DNA of 64,000 nt. Source: CAWJNF01 sp963844235 (lineage in GTDB: Bacteria > Actinomycetota > Thermoleophilia > Gaiellales > Gaiellaceae). Made by a program: the position numbers and the translations under genes. The DNA is taken from assembly GCA_963844235.1 (NCBI GenBank), contig CAWJNF010000001.1:372001-436000 (forward strand), given 5' to 3'. How positions within the stretch are numbered: position 1 is the stretch's first letter; every line of letters begins with the position of its first letter. Of this stretch, positions 1 through 9,088 are shown in pieces. The notes below the pieces were generated by a model. That model was not told the origin of the DNA and ran no database searches. It saw only the letters and a program-made list of their open reading frames with translations.

Positions 1-213
1 GAGACCGGGCGCATCGGACGCAAGGCCACCGACACGCGGACACGTGCTCGCCGCCTCGCCGAGCCCGGCGGATGCCACACCTACACGATCAAGAGGCGCT
101 CCGCTTTCCCGTTCCGGCCCGGGAGGTTCGTGCGGGTCACGATCCAGGTCCGAGACGGGCTCGGCGTCTGGAGCCTCGAGACGCGCAAGTTCGTCTGGAC
201 GACTGCAGCCTAG
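1..213 (+). CDS. 3' end of a hypothetical protein (cut by window edge)
   Basis: An open frame enters at base 1 and stops at TAG 211-213, giving the last 70 residues of a longer protein. The end is rich in alternating hydrophobic and polar residues (RFVRVTIQVRDG... then FVWTTAA), which suggests a terminal beta-sandwich strand set such as an Ig-like or fibronectin-like domain. That fold is inference only. The next gene is convergent, and its stop lies 46 bases away. I do not recognise the family. Confidence 0.5.
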   Translation, partial: ETGRIGRKATDTRTRARRLAEPGGCHTYTIKRRSAFPFRPGRFVRVTIQVRDGLGVWSLETRKFVWTTAA

Positions 214-258
214 GTCGCGGATCCCGCCTCGAAGGGCGAGGGTTCCCGACAGGGAGGC

Positions 259-1230
259 CTACGGCACGAGCGTCACCGGGATCTCGACCAGGCCCGGCAT
301 GGTGCCGGTTCCGGCGGCGTCGTCGGCCTGGAGCTGGATCAGACCGTCCTGCTCGTCGGCGACCTCGAAGGCGAGCTCGGTCTCGTAATCGCCCCGGCAG
401 CCCGTGCCGCAGGTCGCAGTCGTGAAGTCCTCGACCAGGACGTTGCCTGCTGCGTCGAGGATCCGCACGGTGACCGTCGCCTCGAAGACGTTCGCCGTGC
501 CGGCGATCAACAGGGGGCTCTGCACCTGCGCACCGATCCCGGGAGTCGCGACCGTGATCGCGGGCAGCATGTCCTCGTAATCCGCCCGGGTCTGCGGGTG
601 GTCGAGAACGATGCCTTCGCCGGAGAAGACGTCGACGGGCTCCCCATCGAGCTCGAAGTTCACTCCCTCGACCGTCGGGAACTGGGTCAGCGTGTATACG
701 ACCTGGGCGAGGCGCATCATCGTCGAGAGGCTGCCGCCGCCGGACTCGAACTCCGAGCTGAGATCAACGGTGGCGACGCCCTCCTCGATCGAGACGTCGA
801 GGAGCTGCGTCCCCTCGGGGATCGCGGTCGAGACCCCCGCCGCCGTCTCCACGTCGGACGGGCCGGCTAGGAGCGCCTCGAGCGCCGCCCGCGCCACAGC
901 GGGCGTCGACCCTACCGTCCGCGGGGTGCTGAAGAGCAGCGGCCCGAGCTCGATCTCCGTGCCCCCTTCACCGGTGAGCGTCCCGGCATCGCGTGCGAGC
1001 CACACCTCGAGGGCAATGGTCTCCTCAGGCTGGGTCGTTGTGGCGGGGGGCTCCGTCTCGGCTGGGGGCTCCGTCTCGGCCGGGGGCTCCGTGGTGGCGT
1101 CGGGCGACGGCTCGGCTGGCTGCGGCGCGGCGGGAGGGCTGGGAGCCGCCCCTTCGGGCTCGCCGCCGCCGCACGCGGCCATCGCAAGGGCGAGAACGGC
1201 GGCAGAGAGGGCAAGCGCGAGCGGTCTCAT
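259..1230 (-). CDS. GerMN/Gmad2-domain lipoprotein, LpqB-like
   Basis: A 323-residue exported lipoprotein. A signal peptide ends in the lipobox LAMAAC (lipidated Cys20), followed by a Pro/Thr/Glu-rich linker (about 24-72) containing a repeated PPAETE unit. Next comes a GerMN domain (about 75-205; TVDLSSEF is the typical strand) and a C-terminal Ig-like Gmad2 domain (about 225-320). This architecture is known from LpqB-type lipoproteins that act with the MtrA-MtrB two-component system in Actinobacteria, and from spore-germination proteins of Firmicutes. The gene starts 20 bases after the stop of a histidine-kinase remnant, exactly the mtrB-lpqB order, so I favour the LpqB role at the cell surface. 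The specific function is inferred from domain and order. Confidence 0.82.
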   Translation of the reverse strand: MRPLALALSAAVLALAMAACGGGEPEGAAPSPPAAPQPAEPSPDATTEPPAETEPPAETEPPATTTQPEETIALEVWLARDAGTLTGEGGTEIELGPLLFSTPRTVGSTPAVARAALEALLAGPSDVETAAGVSTAIPEGTQLLDVSIEEGVATVDLSSEFESGGGSLSTMMRLAQVVYTLTQFPTVEGVNFELDGEPVDVFSGEGIVLDHPQTRADYEDMLPAITVATPGIGAQVQSPLLIAGTANVFEATVTVRILDAAGNVLVEDFTTATCGTGCRGDYETELAFEVADEQDGLIQLQADDAAGTGTMPGLVEIPVTLVP

Positions 1231-1249
1231 CGGTGATCGTTTAGACGCC

Positions 1250-1500
1250 TCATCGCGTCTGAAGTTCCCACTCGGCTGAATCCTTACCGCCTCTTAACGC
1301 AGCGTCTGGCTGGTCATCTGACGGGTTCGTAGGCAGCCTGAGCGTGAAGCGCGAGCCGGCGCCGGTCTTGCTCCACGCGTCGATCTCGCCGCCTAGCAGC
1401 CGCGCGTTCTCGATCGCGATCGCGAGCCCGCTGCCGCTGCCTGCGAGGGATCGGCCTTGTAGAGGCGCCAGAGAACGTGCGCGTAGAGCTTGTCGCCCAT
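1250..1500 (-). pseudogene. C-terminal remnant of a sensor histidine kinase
   Basis: Two adjacent frames preserve the end of a HATPase domain. The first reads HVLWRLYKADPS (matching the F box RFYKADPS of kinases). After a shift of frame near base 1455 the second reads GSGSGLAIAIENARLLGG, then SRFTLRLP, the G2 box and last strand. The dimerisation and N-terminal ATP-binding parts are absent: the short-chain dehydrogenase gene stops only 10 bases upstream. The remnant ends 20 bases before the LpqB-like lipoprotein gene, as a kinase such as MtrB would. It is either a genuine truncation by rearrangement or a misjoined and mis-read assembly. The G2 glycine pattern (GSGLAIA instead of GLGLAIA) also looks weakened. 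Confidence 0.65.
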
Positions 1501-1509
1501 GCTCTCTCC

Positions 1510-2229
1510 TTACCAGGGCAGCGCCGGCTCGCCGGCGGTCCAACCACCGTCCACGGGAAGGACGACGCCGGTCACGGCCGACGCGAGCGGGCTCGCGAGG
1601 AAGACGATCGCGCTCGCGACCTCGCGCGCCTCGAGCAGGCGCCCGAGCGGGATCCGCCTCGTCGCGGCGGCGGTGAAGGTGGCGTTCTCGAAGAACGCCT
1701 CTGTCATCGGCGTGCGGGTGAATCCGGGAGCCACGGCGTTGACGCGCACGCCGTGCTCGGCCCAGTCGATCGCGAGCGAGCGGGTGAGCGCCGCGACGCC
1801 TCCCTTCGCCGCGGTATAGGCGGCCTGCTGGGGCAACGAGACGAGCGCCGCCTGGGAGGCGACGTTGACGACTGCGCCCGGAGCGGCCCGGAGCAGCGGC
1901 CCGAAGGCCTGGGATGCCTGGAAGACGCCGAGGAGGTTGACCTCGAAGTTGCGGCGGAAGTCCTCGGCGTCGAGCTCGTCGACCGGTGCGTTGGCGGTGA
2001 GGATGCCCGCAGCGTTCACGAGGACGTCGAGCCGGCCGTGGCGCGCGGCGATCTCCGCTGCCAGCTCGTCGAGGGCGGGCCGATCGGTGACGTCGCGGGG
2101 CGGCTCGCCGGCAAGATCGACGACGTAGACCTCCGCGCCGCATTCGCCCAGCAGCTCCGCGACCGCGCCGCCGATACCCGACGCACCGCCCGTCACCACC
2201 GCGACCCAACCCTGCATGCCTCCGACCAC
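1510..2229 (-). CDS. SDR-family oxidoreductase
   Basis: A 239-residue classical short-chain dehydrogenase/reductase. The nucleotide-binding motif TGGASGIG lies near residues 13-20, the NAAG motif (VNAAG) near 90, the catalytic Ser in VNVASQAA near 140 and YTAAK (Tyr and Lys catalytic) near 155. The C-terminal VLPVDGGW signature is also present. An Asp at the end of strand 2 (VVDLAG) favours NAD over NADP. The substrate cannot be read from sequence. The start is uncertain: GTG at 2229 or ATG at 2217, which places the protein start closer to the first strand. The gene stops 10 bases before the kinase remnant. Confidence 0.85.
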   Translation of the reverse strand: MVGGMQGWVAVVTGGASGIGGAVAELLGECGAEVYVVDLAGEPPRDVTDRPALDELAAEIAARHGRLDVLVNAAGILTANAPVDELDAEDFRRNFEVNLLGVFQASQAFGPLLRAAPGAVVNVASQAALVSLPQQAAYTAAKGGVAALTRSLAIDWAEHGVRVNAVAPGFTRTPMTEAFFENATFTAAATRRIPLGRLLEAREVASAIVFLASPLASAVTGVVLPVDGGWTAGEPALPW

Positions 2230-2302
2230 GCCCGCACTCTACGGCGTCCACGGACGTTCGCCGAGCCAGGCACCCACAGTGTCCACAGGGTGGTTTTCCA
2301 CA

Positions 2303-2383
2303 GGGGTCTGACCCCGGGGGTCAGACCCCATACGAGTCAAGACATGAATGTGACGATTGCTGCGCCGGAGTGTGTCAAGAGAC
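2303..2383 (+). repeat. Dispersed palindromic element A, copy 1
   Basis: Begins with the inverted repeat ggggtctgacccc / ggggtcagacccc (2303-2329). It is followed by a tail containing gaatgtgacg and agtgtgtcaagag motifs. A second copy in the same orientation, with the same palindrome and tail motifs, lies at 41954-42033. The element fills a non-coding gap of about 200 bases between the SDR gene start and the DUF72 gene end. No open reading frame is evident in it. Confidence 0.7.
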
Positions 2384-2429
2384 AGCAGCCAGGTTTCGGG
2401 GGCAGCCTGCGGGATGCGGGGGCGCGCTC

Positions 2430-3131
2430 CTACGCCAGGAGACGAAGCAGGCGCTCGGCGGCGAGCGCGCCGCGAGGGTCGTCCTCGTGGCGGAAGTAGC
2501 AGTACACGTCGAGACCGCCGGCGAGCAGCGGACGTATCCGGTCCGCCCACTCGGCCAGGGCGGCGTCATCGTAGGGCGGCTCGCGGAGGCGGAGGTACCG
2601 AAACGACGCTGTGCCCTCGAGACGGCCGATGCGCGCGACACCTGTCTCGTCGAGCGCGCCGTCGACCTCGTCCGCCTCAGCCCAGGTCGGGTGATCGAAA
2701 TCGAACGCGTAGCCGAGCGCCGGGTCGAGCGAGTCGAGCAGGAGCGCGAGGAAGCCGTCGTCGCGGGCGCGCTCGAGCTTGACGTAGATGGGGCCGAGGC
2801 GGTCGCCGAGCGCTCGCGCGCGCTCGCAGAACGTGGGCAGGAGCGAGACGTCGCCGCCGTGGCTGATGCGCCAGCTCATCTTCACCGCGAAGCGAAACGG
2901 CGGCGGCGTCTGTTGCGCCCAGCGCTCGAACTGCTGCACGGCCGGCAGCCGCCGGAAGGCGCCGTGAAGCTCGACCGAGTTGAGCCGCTCGGCATACCGG
3001 CGCAGGAAGTCCTCCGGTCGTGCGTCTGGCGGATAGAAGCCGCCTCGCCAGGTCGGGTACGAGAAACCGGACGTTCCGGCGTAGAGCGTCCCTGTCACGC
3101 AGTTCACTCTAGGCGGCACGCCTACCGACAC
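2430..3131 (-). CDS. DUF72 (YecE-like) family protein
   Basis: About 222-233 residues of the DUF72/YecE TIM-barrel family. Family hallmarks are the N-terminal GTSGFSYPTWRGGFYP segment, NSVELHGAF (the usual 'E..sTFY' strand), FRFAVKMSW, and the C-terminal VYCYFRHED in place of the usual YVYFNND. The biochemical role of the family is not established. The start could be GTG at 3131, preceded by aaagg, or the GTG at 3098, which begins just before the conserved TLYAGTSGF. The region upstream is shared with the divergent carbonic anhydrase gene (55 bases from the longer start). Confidence 0.85.
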   Translation of the reverse strand: MSVGVPPRVNCVTGTLYAGTSGFSYPTWRGGFYPPDARPEDFLRRYAERLNSVELHGAFRRLPAVQQFERWAQQTPPPFRFAVKMSWRISHGGDVSLLPTFCERARALGDRLGPIYVKLERARDDGFLALLLDSLDPALGYAFDFDHPTWAEADEVDGALDETGVARIGRLEGTASFRYLRLREPPYDDAALAEWADRIRPLLAGGLDVYCYFRHEDDPRGALAAERLLRLLA

Positions 3132-3186
3132 AACGCTTTACCTTTGGTAGCATCGTCGCTTCAAAACGTAAAGCGGAGGAGGAAGA

Positions 3187-3681
3187 ATGGCAACCGTCGA
3201 CGAGATCCTCGAGGCCAACAGCCGCTACGCGGCGGGCTTCGACAAGGGCGACCTGCCGATGCCGCCGGGGCGTCGCTTTGCCGTGGTCACCTGCATGGAC
3301 GCCCGCCTGGATCCGGCGAAGTACGCCGGTCTGGCCGAGGGCGACGCTCACGTCATCCGCAACGCGGGCGGCATCGTCAGCGACGACGCGCTGCGCTCGC
3401 TCGTCATCTCCCACTGGCTGCTCGGCACGGAAGAAGCGATCGTGGTCGGCCACACCGACTGCGGCATGGAGACGTTCACCGACGAGCAGCTGCAGCAGAA
3501 GCTGGCCGAGGCCACGGGCGAAGAGGTGAGCGACATCGAGTTCCACTCCTTCGCGCGCGTCCACGACCGCGTGCGCGAGAGCGTGCGGCGCATCCGCGAG
3601 TCGTCGCTGCTTCCGGACAGCTTCGCTGCGAAGGGCTTCGTCTACGACGTCCGCAGCGGGCGCCTCGAGGAAGTCGACTGA
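3187..3681 (+). CDS. Beta-class carbonic anhydrase
   Basis: A 164-residue cytosolic enzyme interconverting CO2 and bicarbonate. The zinc site is complete: Cys36 and the Asp38/Arg40 dyad in CMDAR, then His89 and Cys92 in GHTDCGM. The RNAGG motif lies near residue 58. Its short length and lack of the long C-terminal helices match the small mycobacterial-type beta-CAs. It has a strong ribosome-binding site (ggaggaggaag before ATG). It faces the CO-dehydrogenase operon across a hairpin terminator. CO oxidation yields CO2, so a link is possible, but convergence argues against co-transcription. Confidence 0.93.
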   Translation: MATVDEILEANSRYAAGFDKGDLPMPPGRRFAVVTCMDARLDPAKYAGLAEGDAHVIRNAGGIVSDDALRSLVISHWLLGTEEAIVVGHTDCGMETFTDEQLQQKLAEATGEEVSDIEFHSFARVHDRVRESVRRIRESSLLPDSFAAKGFVYDVRSGRLEEVD

Positions 3682-3688
3682 TCCGCTC

Positions 3689-3713
3689 GTAGGGGCCGGT
3701 CCCCGACCGGCCC
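3689..3713 (+). repeat. Dispersed palindromic element B, diverged copy
   Basis: gtaggggccggt followed by ccgaccggcccgc. It resembles the perfect palindrome at 9246-9273 and copies near 17296 and 56319, but the right arm is altered. It lies directly after the carbonic anhydrase stop codon. Confidence 0.45.
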
Positions 3714-3732
3714 GCGAGAGGCGCAATGGCCC

Positions 3733-3764
3733 GGTCAGGGGCGGGCCGCGACCCGCCCCTGACC
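3733..3764. terminator. Bidirectional hairpin between carbonic anhydrase and cox operon
   Basis: A perfect 13-base inverted repeat, ggtcaggggcggg / cccgcccctgacc, with a 6-base loop. It sits in the 90-base gap between two converging genes. There is no U-run, as is common in high-GC actinobacteria. It is expected to end transcription of the carbonic anhydrase gene and of the long cox operon. Confidence 0.6.
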
Positions 3765-3771
3765 ACAGCCC

Positions 3772-4590
3772 TTAGCCGATCGCCTCGAGTGCTCGCCGGG
3801 TGAGCACCCTGGCGAGGTGCTTGCGGAAGTCGGCGCTGGCGTTCGTGTCGCTCGGCGGGGAGGTCCCCTCGGCGGCCTGCTCGGCCGCCTTGGCCGCGTC
3901 CGCGCCCGAGGCGAGCGCCTCCTCGACCGCTGTCGCCCGGAGCGGCGTAGCGCCCATGTTCGTGAGCGCGACCCTGGCCGAGCCGTTCGACGCGACGGCC
4001 GCGACGGCGACTGTCGCCCAGTCCTGCGCGCGCCGGTTGAACTTCACGTAGGTCGAGGCGCCGCCGGCCAGCTTCGGCACGCGGACCTCGATCAGCACGT
4101 CCTGGGCATCGAGCGCCGTCTCGAGGAAGCCGGTGAAGAAGTCCCGCGCCGGGATCGTGCGCTCGCCGCCGGCTCCTCGCACCACGAGGTCAGCGTCGAG
4201 GGCGAGGAGCACCGTGGGAAGGTCGGAGGCCGGGTCCCCGTGCGAGACGGAGCCGCCGATGGTGCCGCGGTGGCGAACCTGCGGGTCGCCGACCTGCCCC
4301 GCGGCGTCGGCGACGATGGCGCACTCCTGGCGCAGGAGCGGGCTCGTCGCGACGTCGTGGTGGCGGGTCAGGGCGCCGATCGCGATCCGATCGCCGTCGC
4401 CCTTGACGTACGAGAGGTCGGAGAGCCGTCCGATGTCGACGAGAAGGGTCGGCTGGGCGAAGCGCAGCTTCATGAGCGGCAGCAGCGAGTGCCCGCCGGC
4501 CAGCAGCTTCGCGTCCTCGCCCTGCCCGAGCAGGCGAATCGCGTCGTCGACGGAGGACGCAAGCTCGTAGTCGAAGGCGGCCGGGATCAT
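3772..4590 (-). CDS. coxM: CO dehydrogenase-type FAD subunit (second set, coxM-like)
   Basis: 272 residues, FAD-binding medium subunit of the molybdenum hydroxylase family. It carries electrons from the iron-sulfur subunit to the membrane chain. FAD motifs are AGGHS (31-35) and TIGGS (110-114), followed by the CO-dehydrogenase flavoprotein C-terminal domain. The start ATG at 4590 overlaps the end of the upstream large-subunit gene by 4 bases. This is the last gene of the operon that begins at 13726. Because its partner large subunit carries the form II motif, the substrate of this set may not be CO. Confidence 0.9.
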   Translation of the reverse strand: MIPAAFDYELASSVDDAIRLLGQGEDAKLLAGGHSLLPLMKLRFAQPTLLVDIGRLSDLSYVKGDGDRIAIGALTRHHDVATSPLLRQECAIVADAAGQVGDPQVRHRGTIGGSVSHGDPASDLPTVLLALDADLVVRGAGGERTIPARDFFTGFLETALDAQDVLIEVRVPKLAGGASTYVKFNRRAQDWATVAVAAVASNGSARVALTNMGATPLRATAVEEALASGADAAKAAEQAAEGTSPPSDTNASADFRKHLARVLTRRALEAIG

Positions 4591-6942
4591 GCTGCACCTC
4601 CCTGAATCGCATGCCACACTCGCTCGGGCGTAGCCGGCATCTCGATTTCGGTCACGCCGTACGGCGAGAGCGCGTCGACGATCGCGTTGACCACCGCGGG
4701 CGTCGAAGCTATCGCTCCCGTCTCGCCGACCCCCTTCACGCCGAGTGGGTTTGTCGGGCTCGGCGTGACCGTACGGTCGAGCTCGTACGAGGGCAGCTCG
4801 GCCGCCGACGGCACGAGGTAGTTCGTCAGCGAGCCGGTCACGAGGTTGCCGTCGGTGTCGTACACGGCTTCCTCCCAGAGAGCCTGAGCGACTCCCTGTG
4901 CGATCCCGCCGTGCACCTGCCCGTCCACCACCATCGGGTTGATCACGTTCCCGACATCGTCGACGGCGATGTAGCGGACGAGATCGGCGGCGCCGGTTTC
5001 CGTGTCGACCTCGACCACCGCGATGTGACATCCCGACGGCCACGAGAAGTTGGGCGGGTCGTACTGATAGGACTCCTCCAGGCCGGGCGTCATGCCGTCG
5101 GGAAGGTTGTGGGCGTGCCACGCCTCGAAGGCGCAGGCCTTGAGCGCCATGCTCTTGTCGGTGCCGCGCACGGTGTACTGGCCGCCCGCGAACTCCAGGT
5201 CGTCCGCCGATACCTCGAGCTGGTGCGCAGCGATCCGCCGTCCCTTGTCGACGAGCTTCTCGCAGGCGTGCCAGAGGGCGACGCCGCCGACGGCGAGGCT
5301 CCGGCTGCCGTAGCTGTCCCAACCTTGCGGGGAAACCGCGGTGTCACCGTGGAGGAACTCGATCTCGTCGACGTCGCAGCCGAGTCCGTCGGCGACGATC
5401 TGAGAGAAGGTCGTTGCATGACCCTGACCGTGAGGCGACGTCCCCGAGACGACCTGCACCGTGCCCGTCGGCAGGTGCCGAACGACCATGGACTCCCAAC
5501 CGCCGCCGCCGTACTTGAGCGCACCGAGGATCCGGGAAGGAGCCAGCCCGCACATCTCGACGTACGTCGAGAAGCCCACGCCCAGCTGCTTCGTCGATCC
5601 CTGCGCCCGCCGGGCCTCCTGCTCGCTCCGGAAAGCGTCCAGGTCTAGGAGCTCGAGCCCACGGTCGAGAGCCGCGTCGAAGTCCGCCGCGTCGAGCTCG
5701 AGCCCGGAGACGATCGGGCGGGGGAATGGTCCCGCAGGAAGTTGAGCCGGCGGATCTCGACGGCGCTCTTCCCCACCCGACGGGCGAGCGCGTCGATCGT
5801 GCGCTCGATGGCGTAGGTCGCCTCGGGGCGCCCGGCCCCTCGGTACGCGTCGGTAGGGGTCGTGGTGGTGAAGACGCCCGTGCAGTGAAAGTCGTATGCC
5901 TGCATGTCGTAGACGCCGCAGTACAGCCAGGCGCCGAGCAGCGGGATTCCCGGGGTGACCGCCTGGAGGTAGGCGCCCATCGAGGCGGTGAGTCGCACCC
6001 GTACACCGAGGACCTTGCCCTCCTCGGTGGCCGCAAGCTCGATGTCCTGAACCTGGTCGCGACCATGGACCGTGGCGACGCAGGCCTCTGAGCGATCCTC
6101 CACCCACTTGACCGACCGGCCGAGGCGCTTTGCGCAGGCGATCACGATCATGTCGTCCGCATACACCTCGACCTTGGCTCCGAAGCCCCCGCCGACGTCC
6201 GGCGCGATGACCCGGATCTTCGCTTCCGGGATGCCCATGACGAGCGCGTACGCCGTGCGCATGATGTGCGGCGCCTGGGTGGACGAGACGACGGTCACCT
6301 CGCCGGTGAGCGGCGAAATCTCGCAGACGACGCCGCGCGTCTCCATCGCCGTCGGGATCAGCCGCTGCTGGCGGTAGCGCTCCTTGACGACGACGGGTGC
6401 GCTCGCGAAGACGCTGTCTGGCTCGCCGGTGACGAGCGACCACGTGTAGCACTTGTTGCCGGGCGCGTCGTCGTGGACGAGCGGAGCGCCGTCATCGAGC
6501 GCCTCGAGCACGTCCGTCACCGCCGGCAGCGCGTCGTAGTCGACCTCGACGAGCGCTGCGGCGTCTCTCGCCTGGGCACGGGTCTCGGCGACGACGACCG
6601 CCACGCCGTCGCCGACGTAGCGAGCCTTGTCGACGGCGAGCGGCAGGTGCGTGGGCATGACGATGTCGTCCGACACGGGCCAGAAGCAGGGGAGTGCTCC
6701 GTAGCTGTCTTCGAGGTCCTCGCCGGAGAACGCAGCGACGACGCCTGGCGACGCACTCGCTTTCGAGACGTCCACCTTCGTGATCCGTGCGTGGGCAAAG
6801 GGGCTGCGGACGATGGCGGCATGGAGCAGTCCCGCGGCCTGGTAGTTGTCGACGTACGTGCCGTGGCCGGTGATAAGCCTCGCGTCCTCCTTGCGGAGGA
6901 GCGGCGCGCCGACGTACGTTGTCGTCTCCTCGGTGGCGGCCA

Positions 6943-6943
<1 letters not shown>
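4587..6943 (-). CDS. coxL: CO dehydrogenase-type molybdenum large subunit, form II-like, frameshifted
   Basis: A large molybdopterin-binding subunit of about 785 residues if one frameshift is repaired. The frame that starts at ATG 6943 contains QAPH, GGGFGAK (252-258) and the active-site loop AYRGAGR (366-372). That loop marks form II or aerobic-CODH-like enzymes; form I has AYxCSFR. After NFLR the frame is lost near base 5727. It resumes one base away with PFPRPIVSGLE and continues to the end, including GVKGVGE near the C-terminus with the catalytic Glu. The total length fits loss of a single base. ATG overlaps the coxS stop by one base (TGATG). Form II enzymes often lack demonstrated CO oxidation, so the true substrate is unknown. 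Confidence 0.85.
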
Positions 6944-7410
<467 letters not shown>

Positions 7411-7425
7411 GCTGACCCCCTCTCG

Positions 7426-8028
7426 TTAGTGGGTCTTCGGCGACTTGCCGAAGACCCGGCCGAACATCCGTCCGATAGAGCGCATGAACGCGCCGACGCC
7501 CAGCGAGATCCCGGAGACCGGCTTCGTCTGCTCTGCAACGGCCTCGGCGGCCTCCACGGCGGCCTCCTCCGTCCCCGAGGTCGAGGCGGCCAGCTGCGCC
7601 TTGAGGCAGTCGGCAAATCGGGTTACGAGCTGGCCCGACACGTCCTGGACGATGCCGCGCCCGTACTGCGCCACCGCGCCCGACAGCGTCAGGTCGGTGA
7701 CGATGTCCACGCGCGTGCCGCCGTCGATCCCCGTCAGGCTCGACTCGATCTGGGCCTGCGCGCCGCCGCGGCCCCGCTTCTCGCGCGCCTTGGCGGAGAG
7801 CGTGACGACGCCCGCGGCCTCGTCCGAGCTCGCGCGTGAGACGTCCGTCGCGAACGTCAGCGCGATGGGCCCGAGCTTCACGTTCATGTCTGCCTTCCAG
7901 TTCGAGTCGTCGACCGTCTCGACGAGCGTCGCGCCCGGCATGCACGGGATCACCCGTGGCACGTCCATGAGCAGCTCCCACGCCGCCTCCCGTGGGGCCG
8001 GCACGTCGAACGAGTTCTCGAGCTTCAT
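7426..8028 (-). CDS. coxG: CoxG-type SRPBCC protein
   Basis: A 200-residue CoxG (SRPBCC/START-like fold) protein. The N-terminal motif is typical: AWELLMDVPRVIPCMPGA, with the CMPGA signature. The hydrophobic-cavity domain covers about 1-145, then an Ala/Glu-rich linker leads to a short basic amphipathic tail (FMRSIGRMFGRVFGK). CoxG proteins of CO dehydrogenases are associated with docking the enzyme to the membrane and quinone transfer; the tail here fits a membrane anchor. It sits between the form I set with its maturation genes and the second coxSLM set, so it could serve either enzyme. Confidence 0.88.
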   Translation of the reverse strand: MKLENSFDVPAPREAAWELLMDVPRVIPCMPGATLVETVDDSNWKADMNVKLGPIALTFATDVSRASSDEAAGVVTLSAKAREKRGRGGAQAQIESSLTGIDGGTRVDIVTDLTLSGAVAQYGRGIVQDVSGQLVTRFADCLKAQLAASTSGTEEAAVEAAEAVAEQTKPVSGISLGVGAFMRSIGRMFGRVFGKSPKTH

Positions 8029-8059
8029 GGACCCGGCCTCCTCCAGAACGTCACTCGGG

Positions 8060-9088
8060 TCACGTCGCGGCCGCCTTCGAGGCAGAGACGCGCGGCGTCT
8101 TCGCGTTGAACACCGAGATGATCTCGGCCGCGATCGCGATGGCGACCTCCTCCGGGCTGCGCGAGCCTATCGGGAGGCCGATTGGCGCGTGCACGCGCGC
8201 GAGATCCTCGTCCGTCACGCCTTCCTCGCGCAGCCGCTCGGAGCGTCGCTCGGTGGTTCGCCGGGAGCCCATGGCGCCGATGTAGCCGGCATTCGTCGAG
8301 AGCGCGTGCTTCAGGATGGGGACGTCGAACTTCGCGTCGTGGGTGAGCACGCAGATCGCGGTTCGCTCGTCGACCGGAGCCGACGCGAGGAACCGGTCCG
8401 GCCAGTCGACGACGAGCTCGTCGACGTCCGGGAAGCGCTCGGGCGTCACGAACTTCGCACGCGCGTCGCAGACGGTCACGTGGTAGCCCATGAAGCGGCC
8501 GATCGAGGCGAGCGTCGAGGCGAAGTCGATGGCGCCGAACACGTACATCTTCGGGCGTGGCGCGAACGACGAGACGAACACCTCCTCCTCGCCCACCGTG
8601 ACGAACCCTGTTTGCCCGCGCGCGAGCAGCCCGCGGGCCTTCTCGCCCACCTCGCCGTTCTCGCCGGCGTCGCCGTATACGAGGTGCTTTTCCCCGATCG
8701 ACCCTCCGTCGACGTTGACCGTGAGGGCCACCGGTCGCTCGTCCCGGATGGCCGCGGCGATCGGCGCCACGAGCGCCGGGTCGAGCGTGTCGACGAAGAT
8801 GTGGACGGTCCCGCCGCACGGGAGGCCGACCTCGAACGCCTCCTCGTCGGCGATGCCGTACTCGAGCAGCTTCGGCGGGCCGCCGTCGAGAATGGCCAGA
8901 GCCTCCTCGTAGACAGCGGGCTCGACGCAGCCGCCGGTGACCGAGCCGGCCACCTCGCCCTTCTCCGACACGGCAAGCACCGCGCCGGGATCCCGCGGGG
9001 CGGAGCGCTCGGTTCGCACGACTGTCGCCGTTGCGAAGCGCAGCCCCTCGCCGACCCAGCGCTCGAGTGTCTCCAGGACGTCCTTCAT
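8060..9088 (-). CDS. XdhC-family molybdenum-enzyme maturation protein
   Basis: 342 residues with an N-terminal XdhC/CoxI domain (about 1-110; TVVRTERSAPRDPGA and GSVTGGCVEPAV motifs) and a C-terminal Rossmann-type XdhC_C domain (about 185-320; VFGAIDFASTL and GAMGSRRT). This family inserts or sulfurates the molybdopterin cofactor of xanthine and CO dehydrogenases (CoxF/CoxI function). The start ATG at 9088 overlaps the stop of the preceding XdhC-YHS gene by 4 bases, so the two maturation factors are translationally coupled. The Rossmann glycine motif is GAIDFA rather than the usual GAGHVG, a notable change. Confidence 0.9.
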   Translation of the reverse strand: MKDVLETLERWVGEGLRFATATVVRTERSAPRDPGAVLAVSEKGEVAGSVTGGCVEPAVYEEALAILDGGPPKLLEYGIADEEAFEVGLPCGGTVHIFVDTLDPALVAPIAAAIRDERPVALTVNVDGGSIGEKHLVYGDAGENGEVGEKARGLLARGQTGFVTVGEEEVFVSSFAPRPKMYVFGAIDFASTLASIGRFMGYHVTVCDARAKFVTPERFPDVDELVVDWPDRFLASAPVDERTAICVLTHDAKFDVPILKHALSTNAGYIGAMGSRRTTERRSERLREEGVTDEDLARVHAPIGLPIGSRSPEEVAIAIAAEIISVFNAKTPRVSASKAAAT

